DNA of 64,000 nucleotides, taken from positions 62,001 to 126,000 of the forward strand of contig JADJPG010000010.1 of assembly GCA_016713365.1 (NCBI GenBank), read 5' to 3'. The DNA comes from Verrucomicrobiota bacterium. Its GTDB lineage: Bacteria; Verrucomicrobiota; Verrucomicrobiia; Limisphaerales; JADJPG01. Position numbers and translations under genes: made by a program. How positions within the stretch are numbered: position 1 is the stretch's first letter; the number at the start of each line of letters is the position of its first letter. Of the stretch, positions 8,295 through 16,311 are shown piece by piece. The notes beneath the pieces were generated by a model, which made no database searches, was not told the DNA's origin, and was given only the letters and a program-made list of their open reading frames with translations.

Positions 8295-8831
8295 TTATTG
8301 GACGGTTTTGCCTTCCTTGCGGATAATCTTCTCGTCCGAGTATTTGACACCCTTGCCCTTGTAAGGCTCAGGCGGGTAATAGCTGCGCAGTTCCGAGGCC
8401 ACCTTGCAGACCATCTGCTTGTCCGGACCTTCGATAGTAATCTTGGTATTCTCGTCCACCGTCACTTTGATTTGGTCAGGAATGCCGTAAATGATCGGGT
8501 GCGAATAGCCAAGATTCATCGTGATCGTTTTCCCGGCAACCGCTGCCTTGAAGCCGACGCCGTTGATCTCGAGCTTCCTCACGAAACCCTCGCTCACGCC
8601 CTTGACCATGTTATTGATCAACGCACGGCTCAATCCGTGCAACGCACGTGATTGAGCGTCTTCGCCCGCCCGGCTGACGTTGATGGTGGTGCCTTCGACC
8701 TTGACGGAAGTGCGGGATGGAAGCGCCCAGTTCAACTTGCCCTTGGGGCCTTCCACCAGAACGTTCTGGCCCTTCACTTCGACCTTCACCTTCGCGGGAA
8801 TCGCGATGGGCTGTTTTCCAATACGTGACAT
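8295..8831 (-). CDS. rplF: 50S ribosomal protein L6
   Basis: L6 has 178 residues, starting 'MSRIGKQPIAIPAKVKVEVK', with the two L6 repeats and the C-terminal signature 'YYPPEPYKGKGVKYSDEKII'. It sits at the base of the L7/L12 stalk next to the sarcin-ricin loop. It is in standard spc order between rpsH and rplR. Confidence 0.98.
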   Translation of the reverse strand: MSRIGKQPIAIPAKVKVEVKGQNVLVEGPKGKLNWALPSRTSVKVEGTTINVSRAGEDAQSRALHGLSRALINNMVKGVSEGFVRKLEINGVGFKAAVAGKTITMNLGYSHPIIYGIPDQIKVTVDENTKITIEGPDKQMVCKVASELRSYYPPEPYKGKGVKYSDEKIIRKEGKTVQ

Positions 8832-8855
8832 AGCGTCGTAAATTCGTTGAAAGGT

Positions 8856-9242
8856 TTACCAGACGTAGCAAAGCAGCTCGCCACCCAGATTGTTCTTGCG
8901 AGCCTGAGTGCCGCTCATGACGCCTTGCGAGGTGGAGACGATGGCCGTGCCGAGACCGCCGCGGACGCGGGGGATTTCGGTGGCGCCCACATAACGACGA
9001 AGACCAGGGCTGCTGACCCGCTTAAGTCCCTCGATCACGCCCTTCTTGCCTTGATACTTGAGCTGAATCTTCAGCTTCTTGATCGTCTTGCCGTCCACGC
9101 TTACGTCGCCAACGTAGCCTTCCTTTTTGAGGATGCCGGCGATGCTTTCCTTGACTTTGGAATGCGGCAATTCGATGGCCGGCAACAACGCACGGTGTGC
9201 ATTGCGAATGCGGGTCAACATGTCTGAAATCGGGTCCGTCAT
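8856..9242 (-). CDS. rpsH: 30S ribosomal protein S8
   Basis: S8 has 128 residues beginning 'MTDPISDMLTRIRNAHRALL' and ending with the C-terminal signature 'GTAIVSTSQGVMSGTQARKN', which contacts 16S helix 21. In E. coli S8 represses the spc operon through the rplE leader. Whether this holds here cannot be seen. The leader is AT-rich without Shine-Dalgarno. Confidence 0.97.
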   Translation of the reverse strand: MTDPISDMLTRIRNAHRALLPAIELPHSKVKESIAGILKKEGYVGDVSVDGKTIKKLKIQLKYQGKKGVIEGLKRVSSPGLRRYVGATEIPRVRGGLGTAIVSTSQGVMSGTQARKNNLGGELLCYVW

Positions 9243-9274
9243 AGTCGTATCAAATCGTTAACTGTCGCCCGCGC

Positions 9275-9544
9275 TTACCAGCTGGCTTTGGTGACGCCTG
9301 GAATCAAACCGTTCAGCGCGCCTTCACGGAACGTCATACGAGAGCATCCGAACTTCCGGAGATAGCCATGGCGGCGGCCGCTCATCGAGCAGCGATTTAC
9401 CACGCGGGTCGGGCTGGCATTCTTCGGAAGCTTTGTCAGACCCACGTAGTCCTTCTTCTTCTTCAGCTCAGCGCGCAACGCGGCGTACTTCTTCACCGTG
9501 TTCGCTTTTTTCTTATTACGTTCCAACCAGGCTGTTTTGGCCAT
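9275..9544 (-). CDS. rpsN: 30S ribosomal protein S14, zinc-free long form
   Basis: The 89-residue S14 starts '[20 protein letters not shown]' and carries '[20 protein letters not shown]' and '[20 protein letters not shown]'. The paired CxxC zinc ligands of the short form are absent, so this is the C-minus type. It lies 13 bases after rplE and before rpsH. Confidence 0.97.
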   Translation of the reverse strand: MAKTAWLERNKKKANTVKKYAALRAELKKKKDYVGLTKLPKNASPTRVVNRCSMSGRRHGYLRKFGCSRMTFREGALNGLIPGVTKASW

Positions 9545-9557
9545 AAACTCTTCTCAA

Positions 9558-10106
9558 TTACTTTCCAGTTTCTGAAAACGGCATGCCCATCAACTTCAAC
9601 AAGTCAAAGGCTTCATCATCCGTCGGGGCGGAGGTCACAATCGTGATGTCCATGCCCTGCTGCCGCTTGATTTTCTCCAGTTCGATTTCCGGAAACACAG
9701 TCTGATCTGGAATGCCGAACGTGTAGTTGCCGCGACCGTCAAAACGGCGGGGCGAGATACCACGGAAATCACGGATACGAGGAAGCGTCGCCGCCACCAG
9801 GCGGTCAAAGAACTCATACATCGCCTCGCGACGCAGCGTGACGCGGCAGCCGATCGGCATGTTTTCGCGCAGCTTGAAATTCGCAATGCTCTTGCGCGAT
9901 TTGCTGATGGCTGGCTTGCGACCTGTGATGGCCGCCAGATCCTTCGCCGCATCGTCAATGGCGCCCTTTTCCAAGGAAGCGCTCACACCCATGTTGACCA
10001 CGATCTTCTCCAGTCGGGGAATCTGATGAACGTTGGTGTAGCCGCGCTTTTGTTTCAGCGCCGGCGCGACTTCATTGACGTACTTCTCGTAGAGTCTCGG
10101 TTTCAT
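9558..10106 (-). CDS. rplE: 50S ribosomal protein L5
   Basis: The 182-residue L5 carries 'IPRLEKIVVNMGVSASLEKG', 'KSIANFKLRENMPIGCRVTL' and 'IRDFRGISPRRFDGRGNYTF', ending 'DEAFDLLKLMGMPF'. It binds 5S rRNA and contacts the P-site tRNA. It is in standard order between rplX and rpsN. Confidence 0.98.
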   Translation of the reverse strand: MKPRLYEKYVNEVAPALKQKRGYTNVHQIPRLEKIVVNMGVSASLEKGAIDDAAKDLAAITGRKPAISKSRKSIANFKLRENMPIGCRVTLRREAMYEFFDRLVAATLPRIRDFRGISPRRFDGRGNYTFGIPDQTVFPEIELEKIKRQQGMDITIVTSAPTDDEAFDLLKLMGMPFSETGK

Positions 10107-10166
10107 TTTGTTCTGGTCTCGGATTTTGCCGGGACGCTTGGCTCAACTCTTAAATCGTTAACGGTT

Positions 10167-10451
10167 TCAGGCTTTCGTGGGTTGCGTTCCACGCTTGCTG
10201 GCCTTGGCGTCGAAACGCTCGGCAAGCATCAGGTTCGAGATATGCACCGAACCTTCACGTTCCACAATGGCACCCTGCGGGTTCGCCTGATTCTTGCGGG
10301 TGTGGCGCTTGATCATCTTCACACCTTCGACAATCGCGCGTTCTTTCGAGCGCAGGACTTCGATGATTTTGCCGCGCTTGCCCTTCTCGGTGCCGGCGAT
10401 GACGACCACTTCGTCACCCTTCTTCACGTGAAATTTCTGCATAAGCTTCAA
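10167..10451 (-). CDS. rplX: 50S ribosomal protein L24
   Basis: L24 has 94 residues with the KOW motif at '[20 protein letters not shown]', followed by '[20 protein letters not shown]'. It is an early assembly protein near the exit tunnel. Its start overlaps the rplN stop by 4 bases, so the two are probably translationally coupled. The usual C-terminal CxxC-like zinc segment is absent. Confidence 0.97.
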   Translation of the reverse strand: MKLMQKFHVKKGDEVVVIAGTEKGKRGKIIEVLRSKERAIVEGVKMIKRHTRKNQANPQGAIVEREGSVHISNLMLAERFDAKASKRGTQPTKA

Positions 10452-10813
10452 ATGACCTCCGGGGCCAGCGAAATGATCTTCATGAACTTCTTCTCGCGCA
10501 ATTCGCGCGCCACAGGACCAAAGATGCGGGTGCCGCGGGGATTCTGTTCCTTGTCGATGATGACGATCGCATTCGCATCAAAGCGCAGGTAGGAACCGTC
10601 GCTACGGCGAATCGGGTGCCGAGTGCGAACGATCACTGCGTCCACTACTTCGCCTTTCTTGACCGTGCCATCTGGCGCGGCTTCCTTGATGTGAGCCTTG
10701 ATCACGTCACCAACGTGGGCATACATCTGGTTCTTTCCGATGACGCCAATCGCCGCGGCGCGCTTGGCACCGGTATTGTCGGCAACATCCAAAATTGAAC
10801 GGATCTGTAGCAT
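10448..10813 (-). CDS. rplN: 50S ribosomal protein L14
   Basis: L14 is 121 residues and highly conserved: '[20 protein letters not shown]' at the start, '[20 protein letters not shown]' in the middle and '[20 protein letters not shown]' near the end. It forms an intersubunit bridge. It follows rpsQ and overlaps rplX by 4 bases. Confidence 0.98.
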   Translation of the reverse strand: MLQIRSILDVADNTGAKRAAAIGVIGKNQMYAHVGDVIKAHIKEAAPDGTVKKGEVVDAVIVRTRHPIRRSDGSYLRFDANAIVIIDKEQNPRGTRIFGPVARELREKKFMKIISLAPEVI

Positions 10814-10839
10814 AAAATTATTCGGTTAAGCGCCGGGCA

Positions 10840-11142
10840 TCAGACAGCCGCAGCATCGGGGTTGCGATCCACCACTTCCACCAGGCGCCAGCGCTTGGTC
10901 TTGGAGAGGGGACGGCATTCCTGGATTCGCACGCGATCGCCCACCTTGGCTTCGCTCTTCTCATCGTGCGCGTAAAATTTGTTGTACTGCGTGATGACCT
11001 TCTTGAACTCGGGATGCGGGAAACGGCGCTCGACGCGCACCACGATGGTCTTGGTCATCTTGTTGGAAATGACTTCACCCACGCGTTCCTTCTTATGGCC
11101 GCGGACGGGAGCTGTGGCAGTGGCTGTATTCGTGTCAGACAT
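10840..11142 (-). CDS. rpsQ: 30S ribosomal protein S17
   Basis: The S17 core 'ERVGEVISNKMTKTIVVRVE' and 'YAHDEKSEAKVGDRVRIQEC' is followed by the conserved 'RPLSKTKRWRLVEVV'. The protein has 100 residues, slightly longer than usual at both ends. It sits between rpmC (10 bases upstream) and rplN. Confidence 0.96.
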   Translation of the reverse strand: MSDTNTATATAPVRGHKKERVGEVISNKMTKTIVVRVERRFPHPEFKKVITQYNKFYAHDEKSEAKVGDRVRIQECRPLSKTKRWRLVEVVDRNPDAAAV

Positions 11143-11152
11143 AAGAAATCAA

Positions 11153-11350
11153 TCAGGCCGCTTTGTTCCGGAGCTGGCTCATCCGCGTCTCAATCCGCGC
11201 GATATCCCGGCGCAGAGAGCGCAGGCGGGCGGGTTTCTCCAGCTGGCTGCTGGCCTGCTGGAGGCGCAGGTTGAACATCTCCTGACGCAGGTCACGGCCC
11301 TTGGCCGCAAGCTCGGTCAGCGTCAAATCTTTGAGTTCCGCAATTTTCAT
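11153..11350 (-). CDS. rpmC: 50S ribosomal protein L29
   Basis: A 65-residue L29 with two helices: 'ELKDLTLTELAAKGRDLRQE' and 'ARLRSLRRDIARIETRMSQL'. L29 binds at the tunnel exit next to L23, where SRP and trigger factor dock. It lies 17 bases after rplP and 10 before rpsQ. Confidence 0.96.
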   Translation of the reverse strand: MKIAELKDLTLTELAAKGRDLRQEMFNLRLQQASSQLEKPARLRSLRRDIARIETRMSQLRNKAA

Positions 11351-11367
11351 AACATTCTCTCCACCGA

Positions 11368-11787
11368 TCAGCCCATCTTGTGACGGGAAATGAACTTCGT
11401 CTTGATCGGGAGCTTGGTCGCCGCCAGACGCATCGATTCACGCGCCAGCGCTTCCGGCACACCGTCCACTTCAAACAACACGTTCGCCGGACGAATCACC
11501 GCCACCCACGATTCGAGAGGACCCTTGCCTTTGCCCATTCGCGTTTCGAGAGGCTTTTTGGTAAAGCTCTTCTGCGGGAAGATTCGAATCCAGACTTTGC
11601 CGCGACGCTTCATGTTGCGGTTAATCGCAACACGAGCCGCTTCAATTTGCTTCGTATCCAGCCAGCAACGTTCCAGCGACATCAGACCGTACTCACCAAA
11701 CGCAACCGTGTTACCACGGCTGGCCAGACCAGCGCGGTTACCGCGGTGCATTTTGCGGTACTTAACTCGTGACGGCATCAACGGCAT
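11368..11787 (-). CDS. rplP: 50S ribosomal protein L16
   Basis: L16 has 139 residues starting '[20 protein letters not shown]', with '[20 protein letters not shown]' and the conserved '[20 protein letters not shown]'. It organises the A-site region of the large subunit. It is 40 bases downstream of rpsC and 17 bases before rpmC. Confidence 0.98.
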   Translation of the reverse strand: MPLMPSRVKYRKMHRGNRAGLASRGNTVAFGEYGLMSLERCWLDTKQIEAARVAINRNMKRRGKVWIRIFPQKSFTKKPLETRMGKGKGPLESWVAVIRPANVLFEVDGVPEALARESMRLAATKLPIKTKFISRHKMG

Positions 11788-11827
11788 ATCAAATTCCTAT
11801 TGGCTAAAAAGTTCTCGTTGAGTTTTC

Positions 11828-12505
11828 TCAGCTCTGCACAGCCACCGGCGCCTGGGCTTCAGGAGGCTTGGCCTTCGTCGGCTTGTTCTCACCCTTGCAG
11901 ATCCAGCACTTGATTCCGAGCTTGCCGTAAACAGTAAGCGCCTCAGCGAAGCCGTAGTCGATGTTCGCACGGAGAGTGTGCAGCGGCACCCGACCTTCAC
12001 GGTAGGACTCCACACGCGCCAGCTCAGCTCCACCCAAACGGCCACCGCAGCGGATCTTGATGCCTTCCGCACCGAAATCCATCGCCGTCTGAATCGCCTT
12101 CTTCATGGCGCGACGGAAGGAAACACGGCGCTCCAGCTGCAGGGCCACGTTTTCAGCCACGAGCTGCGCATCCGTTTCCGGCTGCTTGATCTCGAGGATG
12201 TCGACATAGATTTCCTTGCCGGTCAACTTGCTCAATTCTTCCTTGAGCTTGTCGATTTCGGAACCCTTGCGGCCGATGACCACGCCCGGACGAGCCGTGA
12301 GAATGGTGATGCGGCAGCGAGTCGCGGCGCGCTCGATCAAAATCTTGGGAACACTGGCCGACTCGAGCTTCTTCTTCAGAATCTCGCGGATCTTGCGATC
12401 CTCGGCGAGAAGCTTGCCGAAATCTTTCTTGTCGGAGTACCACTTGGAACGCCAGTCACGGTTGACGGCGATACGAAGGCCAATTGGATTAGTCTTTTGA
12501 CCCAT
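11828..12505 (-). CDS. rpsC: 30S ribosomal protein S3
   Basis: The 225-residue S3 starts '[20 protein letters not shown]', has a KH domain with '[20 protein letters not shown]' (the GxxG loop is RKGS) and the C-terminal S3 domain '[20 protein letters not shown]'. It shapes the mRNA entry channel. A short Pro/Ala-rich tail ends the protein. It is 7 bases after rplV. Confidence 0.98.
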   Translation of the reverse strand: MGQKTNPIGLRIAVNRDWRSKWYSDKKDFGKLLAEDRKIREILKKKLESASVPKILIERAATRCRITILTARPGVVIGRKGSEIDKLKEELSKLTGKEIYVDILEIKQPETDAQLVAENVALQLERRVSFRRAMKKAIQTAMDFGAEGIKIRCGGRLGGAELARVESYREGRVPLHTLRANIDYGFAEALTVYGKLGIKCWICKGENKPTKAKPPEAQAPVAVQS

Positions 12506-12512
12506 AGATCAA

Positions 12513-12866
12513 TTAATTATTGCTCTCCTCGTCCTGGCCATCCGTCAGCACGATTCTGATGTGGCAACCGCGCTTCAGGATCGGACCAGCCGAACCGCGC
12601 GCCTTGGGTTGAAAACGCTTGTAAGTGGTGGCCGCCCCAGCGACCGCCTCGAGCACGATGAGATTTTCCGCCTTCGCGTTGTTATTGTTCTCCGCGTTGG
12701 CGATGGCGCTCTTCAGCGTCTTCGCCACCGCTCGCGCCGACTTGCGCGGAACAACCGCGAGCACCGCCTGGGCCTGCAACGCAGGCAATCCCTGAATCTG
12801 ACGGACAACCTCCCGCATCTTCTGCGGAGACATCCGGAAATTTTTGTAGATGGCTTGAACTCGCAT
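12513..12866 (-). CDS. rplV: 50S ribosomal protein L22
   Basis: L22 has 117 residues with 'IYKNFRMSPQKMREVVRQIQ' and the loop-hairpin region 'KRFQPKARGSAGPILKRGCH', whose extended loop lines the exit tunnel. The usual Arg-rich tip is GSAGP here. It follows rpsS by 4 bases. Confidence 0.97.
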   Translation of the reverse strand: MRVQAIYKNFRMSPQKMREVVRQIQGLPALQAQAVLAVVPRKSARAVAKTLKSAIANAENNNNAKAENLIVLEAVAGAATTYKRFQPKARGSAGPILKRGCHIRIVLTDGQDEESNN

Positions 12867-12870
12867 AAAA

Positions 12871-13152
12871 CTATTTCGCTTCCGCCTTGGCCGTATGAGC
12901 GCCGTGTTTCTTGAACGTGCGCGTCAGGGAGAACTCACCCAGACGATGGCCAACCATGTTTTCCGTCACGAACACCGGGTTGAAAACTTTGCCGTTGTGA
13001 ACCGCAAAGGTCAGACCAACGAAATCAGGCGTAATCATCGACCGGCGGGACCACGTCTTGATCGGCGCCTTGGACTTTGTTTCCTTGGCTTTGGCGATCT
13101 TGTCCAGCAGGTGGAAATCTACAAACGGACCTTTTTTAATCGAGCGTCCCAT
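12871..13152 (-). CDS. rpsS: 30S ribosomal protein S19
   Basis: S19 has 93 residues starting '[20 protein letters not shown]', with the signature '[20 protein letters not shown]' and '[20 protein letters not shown]'. It sits in the 30S head near the A-site finger. It lies 8 bases after rplB. Confidence 0.98.
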   Translation of the reverse strand: MGRSIKKGPFVDFHLLDKIAKAKETKSKAPIKTWSRRSMITPDFVGLTFAVHNGKVFNPVFVTENMVGHRLGEFSLTRTFKKHGAHTAKAEAK

Positions 13153-13160
13153 AGTTCAAA

Positions 13161-14015
13161 TCACTTAAGTTTCATCGGGCGACCGTCGCGGCGAACCAGA
13201 ATGAAGCGGTTCGAGAACTTCGTGCGGCTTCGGGTTTTACCACCCTTGGCCACCTTGCCCCAAGGCGACATCAACTGCTGCCAGCCGCCGCCAGACTTCG
13301 ACTTACCGGCACCACCACCGTTCGGATGATCAACCGGGTTCTTGGAAACACCGCGGTTAATCGGGCGGATACCGCGATGACGGGAACGACCCGCCTTGCC
13401 GAGAATCACATTCTCATGCTCGATGTTTCCGACCTGCCCGATCGTCGCAAAGCAGTTTTCATTGATCTTGCGAATTTCACCCGAGGGCAGGCGAATCTGC
13501 GCATAACCTTGGTCGCGAGACATCAATGTCGCCGCCGAACCAGCGCTGCGCACCATCTGAGCACCACGACCCGGAAAGATTTCAATGTTGTGAATCGGAA
13601 GGCCCACCGGAATCGTTTTCAGCGGGAGTGAGTTTCCCAAGTTGGGCTCAGCAGCCTCGCCGCTCATCACCTTGGCACCCACCTGCAACCCCACCGGGGC
13701 CACAATGTAGCGCTTCTCACCATCCACATACTGAAGAGAGCCAGGCGAGCCGAACGGACCCGGATCGTATTCGATCGCGGAAACCGTCGCTTCAACCCCG
13801 TGCTTGTTGCGCTTGAAATCAACGAGACGCAGCTTCTGCTTATGACCACCACCGATACCGCGAGCAGTCATGCGCCCGTAATGATTGCGTCCACCGGTCT
13901 TCTTGCGGATCGTAACCAGGCTCTTCTCCGGCTTCGTCTTCGTAATCTCGTCATACGACGCGATCGTTATGTATCGCGTCGAAGGCGTAAGCGGTCTAAA
14001 TGTCTTAACTGGCAT
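13161..14015 (-). CDS. rplB: 50S ribosomal protein L2
   Basis: The 284-residue L2 carries 'MTARGIGGGHKQKLRLVDFK', 'YDPGPFGSPGSLQYVDGEKR' and the peptidyl-transferase-proximal segment 'IRPINRGVSKNPVDHPNGGG' containing the conserved His. It is the first gene of the run here. The genes that normally precede it (rpsJ, rplC, rplD, rplW) are not upstream; a divergent GH18 gene is. A promoter for all 25 downstream genes is therefore expected in 14016-14374. Confidence 0.98.
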   Translation of the reverse strand: MPVKTFRPLTPSTRYITIASYDEITKTKPEKSLVTIRKKTGGRNHYGRMTARGIGGGHKQKLRLVDFKRNKHGVEATVSAIEYDPGPFGSPGSLQYVDGEKRYIVAPVGLQVGAKVMSGEAAEPNLGNSLPLKTIPVGLPIHNIEIFPGRGAQMVRSAGSAATLMSRDQGYAQIRLPSGEIRKINENCFATIGQVGNIEHENVILGKAGRSRHRGIRPINRGVSKNPVDHPNGGGAGKSKSGGGWQQLMSPWGKVAKGGKTRSRTKFSNRFILVRRDGRPMKLK

Positions 14016-14374
14016 AAAGTCAAAAGCGTTACCAAGTCACAGCTTGGAGCGGCGCGGCCATCAATCCTGTTCCCAGTCGGGAAGTCAGTTATCGGTCACA
14101 CCGATTTGTTATGCTGTCCTTTACCCTGTAGGGGTAAGGGAGCGCAGAGGTTAGGCAAACAGAATTCAGGGTGCAACAAGTTTTTAGATTTTTTTTACTA
14201 GGTGATATCGAAGTAACCAAAACCCGCTCCGTTTCGACGGTTTTGCATGAGAATCAACGTCAGAAAACCCGCATGATTGCTGGCTGCCCGCCCATTCCGA
14301 CCCGATCGGTCTCGAATCTTTCCATCGCTCAATCTTTCCTCGGAGTTTTTCGCCGTGCTGCTATTTTCCTCTGC
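14016..14374. promoter_or_regulatory. Divergent intergenic region upstream of rplB and the GH18 gene, with a short hairpin
   Basis: This 359-base region separates the minus-strand ribosomal operon from a plus-strand GH18 gene and holds no convincing gene. It must carry the operon promoter unless transcription comes from further away. On the minus strand TTGCAC (14171-14176) and TAACCT (14148-14153) are 17 bases apart, a weak -35/-10 candidate. Downstream of it is a hairpin TTACCC-TGTAG-GGGTAA (14121-14137), placed within the expected leader. No riboswitch or known r-protein leader motif was recognised. Confidence 0.4.
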
Positions 14375-15730
14375 ATGCGTGCGTGGTTTAAGCACAGTTT
14401 TGCGAACATTTTGACGTTCGCACTCGCACTGACTGCGCTCGTGCCTTGCGTTCGCGGAGAACTCTGGAGCACTGCTTATTATGCGGGCTGGATGCAGGGA
14501 CAAGTTCCTGCGTCGCGAGTCGATTTCACCGCGCTGAGCCACATCATTCACTTTTCCGTCCTCCCAAATCCCAACGGCTCCCTCGATAGCTCGACCCACA
14601 GCCTTTTCCCTGCGAATAGCGCCGACTTGCTGACCCGCGCCCACGCCGCCGGACGAAAAGTCCTCATCTCCGTAGGCGGCGCGGACACACAAACGGCATT
14701 TCAATCAGCAACCACTCCCACAACCGCGCCGTTCTTCATCAGCAACCTCGTCCAATTCGCCAGAGCGCGCGGCTACGACGGTATCGATATCGACTGGGAA
14801 CCACTGGACGCCTCCGACGCACCACAATTCACCAACTTCGTTCGCTCGCTTCGTTCGGCCTTGAACAGTATCCAGCCGCGCCCGCTCCTCACCGCCGCCA
14901 CCGCGTCCCAACCCGCCCTCTTCGCGTCTCTGAAGGATCAGTTAGACCAAATTAATCTCATGACCTACGACCTCTCCGGTCCATGGTCGGGCTGGATCAC
15001 CTGGTTCAATGCCCCGATTTACGGCGGAAACACGCGATTTCCCAGCACCGGCGGACTAGTGCCCTCCGCCGACGGAATGGTGAACGACTTCATCGCCGCC
15101 GGTGTGCCTCCAGCGAAGTTGGGCGTCGGCATTGCGTTCTACGGCGTTGTCTGGAGCGCTGGAACCGGCACAACCACCGGCGGCGCAGCCCAACCGCGGC
15201 AAGCGTGGACCACGCCGCCAACCACCACGGCAATTCCGTTCGACACGATCATGTCGTCCTACTTTCAACCACAGCGTTACCGTTGGGACGCCGCCGCGCA
15301 GGCGGCGTATCTCACGATCGAAGAAGCCGGCTCCGCGAATGACAAATTCATCTCCTACGACGACGTCCGGGCGTGCCAATCAAAAGTCAGCTATGCACGC
15401 AACCGCGGCCTCGGTGGCGTGATGATTTGGGAACTCGGCACTGGCTATCGCAGCACGCAACCCGAAGGTCAGCGCGACCCACTGCTCCAAGCCATCAAAC
15501 AGGCCCTCGCCCCAACCCGCCTGAATCCACTGACTGTCACCAACGATCAAGTCAGCCTGAGCTTCACCGGCATGCCGCTCGCGCAATACCGCGTGCAGTG
15601 GACCAGCAACGCTCTCGCCACCAACTGGTCGTCACTGCCCGGTACGCTTTCCAGCACGGGAGGCATCATTCAACTCAACGACCCCATCGCTCCCCTGCCC
15701 CGTTTCTATCGCGTAAAAACGCCACCGTGA
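14375..15730 (+). CDS. Secreted glycoside hydrolase family 18 (chitinase-like)
   Basis: ATG at 14375 gives a signal peptide (MRAWFKHSFANILTFALALT, then ALVPCVRG) and a 451-residue protein. The GH18 barrel follows: 'YYAGWMQGQVPAS', 'KVLISVGGAD' (the SxGG strand) and the catalytic 'YDGIDIDWEP' with Glu142 as acid/base and its Asp partners intact, then 'MTYDLSGPW'. The fold cleaves beta-1,4-GlcNAc polymers, so chitin or a related glycan is the probable substrate. From about residue 380 a beta domain ends in 'PRFYRVKTPP', a tail frequent in secreted Verrucomicrobia proteins. The frame remains open upstream to 14171, but that part does not resemble the family. Confidence 0.88.
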   Translation: MRAWFKHSFANILTFALALTALVPCVRGELWSTAYYAGWMQGQVPASRVDFTALSHIIHFSVLPNPNGSLDSSTHSLFPANSADLLTRAHAAGRKVLISVGGADTQTAFQSATTPTTAPFFISNLVQFARARGYDGIDIDWEPLDASDAPQFTNFVRSLRSALNSIQPRPLLTAATASQPALFASLKDQLDQINLMTYDLSGPWSGWITWFNAPIYGGNTRFPSTGGLVPSADGMVNDFIAAGVPPAKLGVGIAFYGVVWSAGTGTTTGGAAQPRQAWTTPPTTTAIPFDTIMSSYFQPQRYRWDAAAQAAYLTIEEAGSANDKFISYDDVRACQSKVSYARNRGLGGVMIWELGTGYRSTQPEGQRDPLLQAIKQALAPTRLNPLTVTNDQVSLSFTGMPLAQYRVQWTSNALATNWSSLPGTLSSTGGIIQLNDPIAPLPRFYRVKTPP

Positions 15731-15780
15731 GCCGCGGATAATTCTCCCACCAGCACGACCGCCTCGTTACGTTCCCAGCC

Positions 15781-16233
15781 ATGCGCGCTGTCATCCAACG
15801 TGTCTGTTCTGCCTCCGTTACCATTTCAGGCGTAGTCAAATCCTCCATCGGCTCGGGACTTCTCGTGCTTCTAGGCATTGAGGAAGGCGATGGTGCGGAC
15901 GACATCGAATGGCTCTGCGGGAAGCTAGCTCGCCTCCGCGTCTTCAACGACGAACAGCGCGTGATGAATCGTTCCGTGCAGGAAAGCGGCGGCGACATTC
16001 TCGTGGTCAGCCAGTTCACGCTCTACGCCAGCACGAAGAAAGGGAATCGCCCGTCCTACATCCGTGCTGCGCGACCGGAGACCGCGATTCCGCTCTACGA
16101 AATGTTCCTTAACAAACTCGCCGCCGAGCTTGGCAAGCCCGTTCCTTCCGGTGAATTCGGCACCGACATGCAAGTCGCGCTGGTCAATGACGGCCCAGTG
16201 ACCATCCTCATCGACACCAAGGCACGGGAGTAG
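15781..16233 (+). CDS. dtd: D-aminoacyl-tRNA deacylase
   Basis: The 150-residue protein starts 'MRAVIQRVCSASVTISG' and has the two catalytic signatures, 'SQFTLYA' and 'NDGPVTILID' (the Gly-cisPro motif). DTD hydrolyses D-amino acids and glycine wrongly attached to tRNA, as a cytoplasmic dimer. Length and start agree with the family. It lies 50 bases after the GH18 gene and 78 before the peptidase, so a common transcript is possible, though the functions are unrelated. Confidence 0.97.
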   Translation: MRAVIQRVCSASVTISGVVKSSIGSGLLVLLGIEEGDGADDIEWLCGKLARLRVFNDEQRVMNRSVQESGGDILVVSQFTLYASTKKGNRPSYIRAARPETAIPLYEMFLNKLAAELGKPVPSGEFGTDMQVALVNDGPVTILIDTKARE

Positions 16234-16311
16234 CCGCAGAGTTTCCGAGGCGCTGAATTGCACTTGCGACCAGCACCGTCCAACATTCGCCCGTTCATCA
16301 ATCGAGACTTT

